Shown one piece after another: positions 1 to 8,855 of a DNA stretch of 64,000 nucleotides. This DNA is from Syncephalis plumigaleata. Lineage: Eukaryota; Zoopagomycota; Zoopagomycetes; Zoopagales; Piptocephalidaceae. The translations under genes and the position numbers were made by a program. How positions within the stretch are numbered: the first letter of the stretch is position 1; each line of letters begins with the position of its first letter. The notes beneath the pieces were generated by a model, which saw only the letters and a program-made list of their open reading frames with translations, was not told the DNA's origin and made no database searches. The stretch is from assembly GCA_025201365.1 (NCBI GenBank), contig JAIXMF010000010.1, forward strand, positions 773,342 through 837,341, given 5' to 3'.

Positions 1-2926
1 TTTTAACACCACTAGCAAATAGTTCTGGATGTTCCAATGGCAATTGAATGGTATCTAGATATCTTGTTTCACACTAGCAAGTCCACCTACATCATCCCAA
101 GTAACATTAGGAATCTATAATAATATGATATATAGTTAGATAAGATGATTAATAAATAGTAATAGTAAAATGACCTTTGGTGCACCAATGCTATCAGAGA
201 ATGAAGCGCGTGCTTGTCCCAGTGCTAGTTCGAAATCTTTACTAGTCAGTTGGACACCTGCTCTTGCTAGATCCATATCTTCAAGTGTAGCATCTGCTTT
301 AACTCTAAGCAACCATCATTATTATAAGCAATACTAATATAGAGTAATAATTCATAGACTTACCTGGTTTGTTTAGCACGCTCCAATGCACTAATGGCTG
401 CCTGATGCACGATATTCTTTAGATCTTTAGCGACAAAGGCAGCAGTCTGATTGGCAATACTGGCAAGTGATACATCCAGTGATAGTGGTACATGCTCAGT
501 CAGACTAGAAAGTATACCGAATCGTTGTTGTTCATCAGGTACCTAGATGTCATTGTAGTAAGTAAGTATGCGTTCATTTGCTTATTAATACACGTATAGA
601 TGAGTAGTTACCATTAGATCAATTTGTTGAGGGAAACATCCTAATAATCGAGTAGATAACGCGTCAACATCATCTGTTGTAGCCACCACCATAATGGGAT
701 GACCGCGTGATCGATAAGCAGTCGTTAGTTTAGCAAGTCCCTCATCGATAGCCGTTGTTATTAGTGGTTCTAATAGTCAATAAGAGTGTAAGTGAATATA
801 ACTAGGATTATGAGTAGATTAACAGAAGCAAGTAATACCTTGACCAGTCTCAGCAACTGTACTCTTCTTGGCGAGTACTTCAATGTGTTCAGTAAAAGTA
901 CACAAGGAGCAAAGGAAATGGCTCGATCAAAGTGTGTTTTCAAAATGGCTATTGTCTTTGCTTCCGTATCACTTTGTAATTCATAGCAGTTTAACTAGTA
1001 GCAAGCTAGACATTAGTACTTGTTATATTACTATCAAGATGATTGTCATCGTCATTATTACCTCTACGAGATGAACACCCAGTTGATCGGTGGCATTGGC
1101 AATCAGTGTACGTTTACCAACACCGCGTACACCGGTTACTAGTACGGTACAACGCATTTGCAATTCAGCAGCCCATGGATGCATGCCTGAACGTAGAATA
1201 GCCACTAATGAATCATACTCGGGTGTACTCACTAAATAAATATACACACATGTTAATGTGAATGAATAGATGCGTGCTACAATGCTTAACCTACCATGAT
1301 GTGAGGGAATACGCGGTGGCACACGCGATTGTTCTAGACCCGTTTGTGTGACAGTAGTTATTGATGGTACAATACGTGCGTACCGTCGAATTCGGTGGCA
1401 CTACACGACAATTTGGTTACCTTGAAGTAGACGTCGTCTTTCTTGATGCTCGCATATGATTCGATACTGTTGCTTCGTCGTGGCGTCTATTTCCACTTCG
1501 CTCTCCGTGACCATGGCACCAATTCGTGCTTGTTCCTCTAGCGGGTATATTTGATTAGAGACAGGATGATCAAGTATGTGTACGCTAATTAATGCTTATT
1601 TACCACTAATACGAACGTGAATGATATCATTTTGCTTCACCACTCGTGAACAACTACGAAACCAATGGTGAGTGCATGTAGATTGGCCGACAATAAGGTA
1701 CGATCAGCTGAACGAGGTGCTGATACCCGGCTACAGTTATAGCATCGGCCACCGGTAGATTTGCACTAATGGGCAACGTTGCTCTACGCAAATAACCGTA
1801 CTCGATTGACCATTCGACATGTCCAATTGAAGGTTAAATGATAAAGCTGGTTGCAAATAAACAACGGTGTATGTCTAATGCATATATCATATTAGTAACT
1901 GCATAAACATAGTATTTATGAGAGACATACCTATCTGACCATTAATATTATACGCGTAGACCCTACAATATCTTGGCTGATGGGCAGGATCAACTTGAAT
2001 ACATGTCTTGCAGTAACCATAAGCAAGATGTTTCTAATTACGTGTAATACTGACAACTTACCCATTCACCTTGTATTAGCCCACTCGTGTCATGGCCAGT
2101 GTATTGGCCCATACTACATTGCTATAGTCATTGTCCTCGAGTGCTATATCTTTTGTAGCACTCAGTATAGTACATATTTTTGTGTGGTTACCGTAGATGG
2201 CAGATACTTTGCCATACACGGAATGCTGGGCGGTGTACGTCGCGTGGTTGCCGATGATACGCGCGAACGATGAGCTGGTGTTGACACCGCTGTAGCAATA
2301 GCGGTTGTCGGCTTTAGCATCGATGAAGCTAACTCGTCAATGTCATCGAGTCGGATTCGGATGAGTCTACATTCAAGTTGAAATGTAAACTTGTTGGTTG
2401 TTCACCACGCGATGACACGTCACCGACAATTCGCCAAATAATCGTGACATAATGAACACTTCATTCGCTGTATCGATATCGCCATCACTCTCGGCACCTT
2501 CCGCAAATATTGCTTGAGCATCAATGCTGTTTGCTAAATCCGACTGTTCCTCTAATGTTGATGGTGCCATTACAATAATCTGAGTGTTGGCATCGATACT
2601 ACCACGTAGCACGGGTAAGGCTACGAGTACTTTCAAGTGTACTTTCATAGGTTGCGCTGCATCCTCCTGCTCGCCTGACTCATTAGGCATTACGCAATTG
2701 AGCTCTTCTCCTTGATGCACCATTGCATAATGAGTTGTAAGCCGATCACGAAGTGTGTTTATATCTAGCGTACGTGTACAGTAAGAGGAGTAACAACTGC
2801 TTAATAAACAGCTATCATGTTAATAATAGTGGAATCTTGCACGCCTACCTTGATGAACAGCCGTGTAAGTTGTCTCGTCACGAGCCAGCAGTATAAGCTC
2901 GTCTAGTAGCGGTTGCGGTCGTTCCA
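1..2926 (-). pseudogene. PEX6: PEX6-like peroxisomal AAA ATPase, broken and cut by the window edge
   Basis: Pex6 works with Pex1 in a double AAA+ ring that extracts the import receptor Pex5 from peroxisomes. The proposed start at 2926 reads MERPQPLLDELILL, followed by an intron and an exon around 2373-2780. Near 1430 there is a YFKVTKL stretch resembling the segment before D1 of PEX6. A Walker A-like GVRGVGKRT motif lies at about 1130, an AIDEGLAKL segment at about 745, and ASIANQTAAFVAKDL at about 460 is typical of the end of PEX6 D1. The start of D2 (IPNVTWDDVGGLASVK) lies at about 60-110, and the rest runs off the window. The frame breaks by one missing base near 57, 891, 1378, 1664, 1729 and 2390; each time the homologous reading resumes in another frame. 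Splice sites still look intact. Either this is a recent pseudogene or the assembly carries local indel errors. Identity is fairly sure; the pseudogene status is not. Confidence 0.6.
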
Positions 2927-3104
2927 TAATGTTATCGCTGTTGCAATGAGGGTTATCCCGCGACACGATACAGAATTAGAATGGAACACGTTACTGACAG
3001 TAAAAAGTATAAAACGCACGCGTACTACACAAACAGCAAGACACTAATATTGGCGAAGGCGTAGAAGAAGTAATTACGTTTCGGCATATTCTCGGCATCT
3101 CTCT

Positions 3105-3255
3105 ATTCTACAGGCTATTTCCATCCAATTTGCGCAGTTAGCTTTTTGTTGTATGAATAAATAATATTTAACACTTACAAGTACAAGTACCCCCGTATTC
3201 TGTTTCCCAGCCCCTCTCCCTTTTGGGGGAAGGACTGGGGCGATAGCGATAACCA
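3105..3255 (-). ncRNA. candidate Fanzor omega-RNA scaffold and right end
   Basis: In Fanzor systems the guide RNA is transcribed through the 3' end of the gene to the right end of the element. Just after the stop, the minus strand at 3240-3206 can fold into a 15-bp GC-rich stem with an AAAA loop. Two positions are G-U pairs on the minus-strand RNA but would be A-C mismatches on a plus-strand RNA. One A-C mismatch remains. Further on (3172-3105) lies a block, core TGCGCAAATTGG, that recurs downstream of the Fanzor relic near 14,800 and as isolated copies near 8,090 and 18,845. The RNA itself is inferred; its exact ends and guide are unknown. Confidence 0.4.
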
Positions 3256-5623
3256 TCACGGATGAATTGTTTTTTGTTGTTTGGTTCCCTCTTGATCTTG
3301 CTCATCATTGCTTGAACGCTTAGAAGGAACAGCACCTCGTCGGAATTGTTCAGGAATACCCTTTCCATTACGAACACTGCGAATAATCTGAATGAAGTTC
3401 AGACATGCTGCCATATCCCGATTCCATACACGATGTTCGAATTTTTCAATTGGCTTGTTGTCTTTATCCAGCTCGACCTCCTTGTCCTTCTCGTCATCCA
3501 CATCCATCATACTCTCTTGAACCTTCTTGTCCTTGATATTCTTCATGGCTTCTTGACAATTTTGATGTGTGCATCTAATAAAATAATTAATTAATATATC
3601 ATGATAAATAGCAAAGTGTAATAAATTGTACTTACCTTAAGAGACCATGTCGAATAACTTTAGGACCGTCTTCGTGTTTCTTGAGTCGAGGATTTCTGAC
3701 CTTCTTGAACGTCTCGAGGGAGGGATTCTTGCAAGTTGGGCAGCATTTGCTAGTCTTATGCTCATCAATTAGAAAGACTTTAAAATGTTGTTGTATAAGT
3801 CTTCTAAAGCCAACACCACGTATGGGCTCGTGATATTTGGCGTGAGGAGCGGACCAGTTGCCCATCACAAACACCGCCTCCTTACCGAACTTCTCAGTTA
3901 GCTCTTGGATCAGCTTATAATCACTTTGTTGTTTGTTAATATAGGCTGAGAGCTTTAACTTTCTGAAAAGAGGTTGAGGGGTAGGATGCTTGGAGGGCTT
4001 AGTGATGGGCTCAGCGGCAGAATGGGTGGAGGGATCGGTGGAGGGATCGGTGATGGGGGTGGTGAGCGTTTCCCGGTAGAAGTTGGTAAGAATATCTGAG
4101 TGCTGTGATCTGCATTCCAGATATTTCTTATAATCCGCCAGAGATACAGTGCTACCCTGGGTCCTTGAAAGAGCCACCTCGGCCTGCTGCACCGCCTGAT
4201 TCCCTTTCTTGCAGTCTTGAATGATCTTGCGGTATTTCTTCATCTTTCGCATCTTGTCTTGATGTAGTTTTGTGTACCGATATTTGATCGGCTTTTTTGA
4301 TGTCGAGTCTTCATGTACACAAAACAATAGATCTCTTCTTCCAGGGTCTACCGCCACGCATTTGCCGTCGAGTTTGTTGCGATCCTCCTCACTTAAATCG
4401 GTGATATATTCGATGCTCTTCTTTGCTGACTTCGTTCCCCCTTCCTCGGTGACCTTCTCGATGCCCTTCTTGATGACCGTGACACCAACGCCATCGGTGT
4501 CAATTGAACCAAAAAACTCGAGCTCACCACCCTTTTGATTCCTAAGTGGCTTTGCCTTAAGGTTCACGACTTGGCTCCAATGTCTGTGCTTCCAAGCCTT
4601 AAGCTCTTCCTCAGTCTTCTTCTTCATCTTCTCCCCCGCTTTCTTGGCCTCCTCCCTCTTCTTATCTTCTTCACTCTTACACTTGCAATTACCTAGTATG
4701 TTCTGGCAAAGGATAACGGTATCTATGTGGATGTAACACGGCGAAAACGAACGGCGCAGAGGGAAACACTCAAAGGCCTTTAAGCCGAGGGCTTCAAACA
4801 GACAGGCAAGCTTGTAGAACGCTTTAAGATGCATAGCTGGGGCTGCTACACAATCATAATAAATACTGTCTTTTTCAAATTTGTAGCCCTCAGGATAAGC
4901 TTTTAGAACGGGCTCAAAAATGTCGAATGCCTCAGCAAGCTTAGGCTCCTTCTCAAATGTCGCTCTATTCACATCTCGCTTCGCTATTGCGGCTTTGAAG
5001 TCTCTTACAGGAGTAGTGATTTCCTTACTGATTTCCTTGCGAATCTCAGCATCATCTACACCCTGTTCGGACAATTCCTTCCTCATAGCCTTTATCTTCT
5101 TTTTGACATCGAAATGTTTGTTGATGGCGCGTCGAAGATGGTCGGCAAAGTGTAGCTTGATGTTGTTGGTATAAGCAACACAAATTCTGTTTGCTTCATA
5201 CTCAGCCGACTGACCAGCTTTATCAAATTTTGGCTTTTGATAGCCAGTAATGGTATGATAATCATCCCAATGGTCACTGATCAATTTACGAAATTCAGCT
5301 GTCTTCTCTGTTCTGGTCTGGCATGTTGTCCGATTGAGTAAAGAAAGCCACACCTCTTTGAAAAAGTCTTTGTGGACGTACTTTTTAAACTCAAAGCTTG
5401 CACTCCCCTCAAATCCACTAAGAAATATGTACTTCGAGAGCGAGTAGGCATGGAAGGTCGTCGTATGCACAGTGTTTACTAGATGGCGTAAAACATCGTG
5501 ATACTCTTTCTTCCAACCAATGCCAGAGAGAGACGACTTCACAGACAGCACTCGTTCACTGTCGGCAGAAGATTTGGGTCTGCCTTTAGTTGACGAGACT
5601 GGAGTCCCTGGCGGTGACGCCAT
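3256..5623 (-). CDS. Fanzor RNA-guided nuclease (TnpB-like), two exons
   Basis: Fanzors are eukaryotic relatives of TnpB/Cas12 that cut DNA guided by an omega-RNA made from the transposon's right end. Exons are 5623-3636 and 3574-3256, joined across a 61-nt GTAAGT...TTATTAG intron, giving 768 aa. The N-terminal half is helical and Lys-rich. RuvC-I is AVDPGRRD (D426). The RuvC-II region is VMGNWSAPHAKYHEP (about 587-600), where the canonical acid is Asn, as expected of Fanzors that use an alternative Glu; E599 and E621 (in LIDEHKTSK) are candidates. The zinc knuckle is C628-x2-C631 with C664-x4-C669 and is completed only after splicing (GLLR|CTHQNC). RuvC-III is VWNRDMAACLNF (D716). A basic tail follows. 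No stop or frameshift interrupts it, so it may be functional. It lies upstream of the broken PEX6-like gene on the same strand. The start is the first ATG in frame. Confidence 0.9.
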
Positions 5624-6149
5624 GTAAAAAAAAGGATGGATATCAATGTAATAGTAATACGGTAAAGCGAGAACAGTTATAATATGAAGGCTTAATTAAT
5701 CTTTTCTTTTATTGTAGTATAGACGCTTCTTTATATACGTGGCATGTTGGTAGTATTAGCTGCATCAATCTATTGTACAGGGGCGAAACGCCCTGCAGAC
5801 ACATACAGGAAGGGTGAATCTATTGTCGTAAGCAGTGTCATTTACAGCACAATACAGTAAGATTCGTGTCATCTAGTGTCATTGTAACTTAGCTACAATG
5901 GCATAATGCCAATTATAATTTAGCAATCAATAAGCGTTAATAAGTACTAATGAACTTGTTAATATTTTATTAATTATAATTGAATAGATCCTTTATTAAT
6001 AAATGAGCAGAGTTTTGTAACGGGTGTTAATAGATGAATTAGCACTTATTAATGCTTCCATTAGTAACCTTCCCTTAACTCCCTATTAACTCCCTATTAA
6101 CTGTTATTAATCTATTTGCTAATTCATCTCTAAATATCTACTTCATTAT

Positions 6150-6790
6150 TATTTCCTCCTTCTCCTCCTTTACTTCTTTACCAATACTGTCTTCTTAGTC
6201 TTGACTACATTCCACTTGTCATTCAACAATACATCTCATTTTTGTGCCAACTTCATTTCTCTTTACTTCTTTCTTGTTTAATTTTCTTTATTAGTCAATA
6301 AAAGCATTATTTCCTCCTTTACTTCTTTCAAATACTATCTTATTCGTGCTAACCTCATTTCTCTGCCATTTCCTTTGTCATTCAACAACACGCGCTTTCT
6401 TGATCTTGCCAACATTCCACTAGTCGTTAACTTCTTTCACCTATTGTTTTCTTCGTGTCAAACACATTCTAGCAGCTTCTATTGCTTCCTTTTTCCCTTT
6501 ACCTCTATCAATGCTGTCTTCTTAGACTTGACTACACTCCACTTGTCGTTGACTTCTTTCACATACTGTCTTCTTCGTGTCAACTGCATTTCCCCGTCAT
6601 TTCCCTTACCACTAAACAGTAAGTGCCTTCTTTGTGTCAACTACATTCCACTTGTCAGTAAACAATACACATCTACTTCCTCTTAACTATATGCTAGCTA
6701 GTTCTTTTACTTTCTCAGTAATACGCGTCTTCTTCGTGTCATTCACATTCCACTTACTTCCTCTTTCACTTTAACATACACATTCCCAAT
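6150..6790. repeat. degenerate pyrimidine-rich tandem array
   Basis: Variants of a phrase built from CTTCTTCGTGTCAACT, ACATTCCACTTGTC and AACAATACAC recur at least six times with irregular spacing of about 60-130 bp. The copies are diverged, so this is an old or poorly homogenised array. A short open frame that crosses it (6375-6686) follows the repeat and is not convincing as a gene. Confidence 0.5.
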
Positions 6791-7466
6791 AGCAGCTATT
6801 CTGTCATACTATCTCTATGTCGTTTATTTATCTCTTTGTTTTCCTCTTGCTCTATCCTATCTACATGCTCACTTGTCGTTATTGTTACTATACCAATAAG
6901 CCTTGTTTGCTGTTCGTTCTACTCCTTTGTTTTCTATCACTGTCCTGCTTATTTATCAGTGTTTAAGCGTTTACTACTCTCGTTGTAATATGTACCTTTT
7001 ACTTTTACCATTCTTTTCCGTCATCTGTTTGTATGCCACACTTACGTCATGCTGTTATTTGTATTTTTATTTGTTTACTGCCATCTACATACTCTATTTA
7101 CCACACACAAGCATATACTGCTTCTTCAAATAAACTGACATACGTGTTCATGCATCCTTCCTTGCTCATCCCTTGCTCGTTCGTGACAAGTCAGTCATTC
7201 TACTAGTTGCTGCTTGTTTATTATATTGTTTATCGTGTATTCTATTTGTTCACTCGTTGCTACTCCTATGCAATCAATCGTATGCATTATCATCATAATT
7301 TATCTACCACGATAATCAATAGCTACTTGTAAGTACATGACATGGCAATATCCAACTATACTAGTACACTTGTATCGTATACCTTATAGAATTGATGATG
7401 ATAGTAATTGCTATCAATGAAGGATCCATTACTAATACTGAATTGTTATTATTATCATGCTGTGTG

Positions 7467-7587
7467 TAAGACGTTCACACTAGGAGGGTGGAAAGGGAGG
7501 TATAAAGCGATAGGTGAGGTCTTATTAGTATAAGACGCTCACGCAAGTAGAATAGAAATAAGGGATAAAGCGACGAGTGAGGTCTTA
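7467..7587. repeat. two copies of a ~58-bp unit with inverted ends
   Basis: Units at 7467-7524 and 7531-7587 each begin TAAGACG(T/C)TCAC and end GTGAGGTCTTA, so each can fold on itself. Both share an internal GGGATAAAGCGA-like segment. The ends also resemble the TAAGACC acceptor end of the tRNA-Gln gene 600 bp away. They may be a small non-autonomous element or a local duplication. Confidence 0.5.
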
Positions 7588-8035
7588 CGTAGAACGAGAT
7601 CGTGCGAGAGAACCTTATGACACAAACTACACGAACTCAAACAATAAAGCAAGTTACGAATAGTCAGAAGTGTCAAGGAAAAGGTCAATTAATGTTTATT
7701 GATATGTGTAACGTCGTTAGTTTATATACGCAACATACACCGCTCCATGAACGTAGCTCTGCTACGTTCTCTGTATTAAAAGAGACTTCTCCTCGAGTAA
7801 GAAGCGCTTAATCGGTAGGAGGGAGGTGATGTTGAGTAAGATAAATATGGCAACGTTAGTAGTGTTAATGATAGTGTTGATAATGAGAATACTGAAGTTA
7901 ATGATAGAGATAATAATAATGTGACTGGTGATGCCGATGATGATACTAGCTAGTAGTATCATCATGATCTTCGATGAAATGGGTGAGAGGCGTCACACTG
8001 TGTCAATTGGCATTTCTATAATGATAATGGTGTTA

Positions 8036-8125
8036 ACAATTGAATAGATTATTTATTAATAAACTGCAAATGTTAAAGGATAAATGCGCAAATTGGATGG
8101 AAAAACACTGTATTTCAATAATATC
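8036..8125 (+). repeat. isolated Fanzor-type right-end sequence
   Basis: The stretch TAAATGCGCAAATTGGATGG followed by AAAAACACTGTATT matches the block 3' of the intact Fanzor (3105-3172, minus) and, over a longer span, the block 3' of the relic near 14,800. No Fanzor coding sequence precedes it here, so it is either a solo end or one end of a short non-autonomous derivative. Confidence 0.5.
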
Positions 8126-8161
8126 ACGTGACTAAAAAGGAAACGTCACGCAAAAAAACAA

Positions 8162-8232
8162 GGTCTTACCGAGGATCGAACTCGGATCTAGAGATTCAGA
8201 GTCTCTCGTGCTAGCCATTACACCATAAAACC
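8162..8232 (-). tRNA. tRNA-Gln (anticodon CTG)
   Basis: The minus strand reads GGTTTTA...TAAGACC as a 7-bp acceptor stem with one G-U pair, a D-arm TGGTGTAATGGCTAGCAC, a 5-bp anticodon stem AGAGA/TCTCT with loop CTCTGAA (anticodon CTG, reading CAG) and a T-arm CCGAG-TTCGATC-CTCGG. No intron is present. It matches the eukaryotic tRNA-Gln pattern. The upstream flank repeats AGGTCTTA, which gives a misleading second possible 5' end. Confidence 0.88.
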
Positions 8233-8318
8233 ACCTAAGACCTGTTGGTTGAATTTTTTTTCAATTTTTGCTATATCAACTATAGTAAATTTTTGACCAT
8301 TTTTTTGAGAACGCCACG

Positions 8319-8667
8319 CGGCCGCCACAGCGTGAGGATGGGGTTGTAGCCAAGTGGTTACGCTCTATTTCTCGGACGAATAGGTCCTGGGTTCGATTCC
8401 TGCCAATCCCGTCATAGGGAAAAAGGTATCATTTCTAACTAGTTAACAGAAATGTTAACATTTATTAACCTACCGACTATATGCTAGTTGGTTTTCTGCT
8501 ACACAACCGTGGTCTGCACTCGCAAGACACATTTCCATTCCGTGGGCATTGGGCTGTTTGTCAAATTGTTTGTTATTATAACCCTGGTTTATTCATTTAT
8601 AATAAAAGACGGCATATAGCCAAATATGTTCTAACAAGAAAAAAAAAAAAAACGGCCGCCACAGCGT
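8319..8667 (+). mobile_element. tRNA-derived SINE with 15-bp target duplication
   Basis: The body, 8334-8652 (319 bp), starts with a tRNA-like head carrying a perfect A box (TAGCCAAGTGG, 8347-8357) and B box (GGTTCGATTCC, 8390-8400), which form an internal RNA polymerase III promoter. An unrelated region of about 240 bp follows, then an A tail at 8639-8652. The identical 15-mer CGGCCGCCACAGCGT flanks it at 8319-8333 and 8653-8667, the signature of target-primed insertion by LINE machinery. The tRNA part cannot be a working tRNA: the anticodon loop is 9 nt and the T-stem has a mismatch. The perfect target duplication points to a young insertion. No partner LINE is visible in the window. Confidence 0.88.
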
Positions 8668-8855
8668 AATAAATAGTGTAGAAACATGCGCATACGTTAG
8701 TAGATATTATATAGAGAGTTATAATAGGTGTTTATTAGTATGTTTTAGTATTACGACTAAATATACAGTAATCATAGTATATTTATGTCAAATCAAATAA
8801 ATACGTAAAATATGTAGTTTACGGAATTAATTTTGAGCAGTTCTTTTTTATACCA

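Larger units (their letters stand above)
5624..8161. other. AT-rich intergenic region with degenerate repeats
   Basis: No coding region is supported over 2.5 kb. Positions 5978-6005 resemble the AATTGAATAGAT...TTATTAATAAA start of the isolated Fanzor-end copy at 8036. Positions 6150-6790 hold a degenerate array of pyrimidine-rich units (see separate entry). Positions 7467-7587 contain two related inverted-repeat units. A 9-bp-stem hairpin, GAACGTAGC/GCTACGTTC, lies near 7750-7770. The short open frames here have no recognisable domains. Confidence 0.6.

Noticed and set aside
8340-8412. A second functional tRNA gene downstream of tRNA-Gln
   Set aside because: The anticodon loop is 9 nt and the T-stem has a mismatch; the A tail and 15-bp target duplication show it is the head of a SINE.
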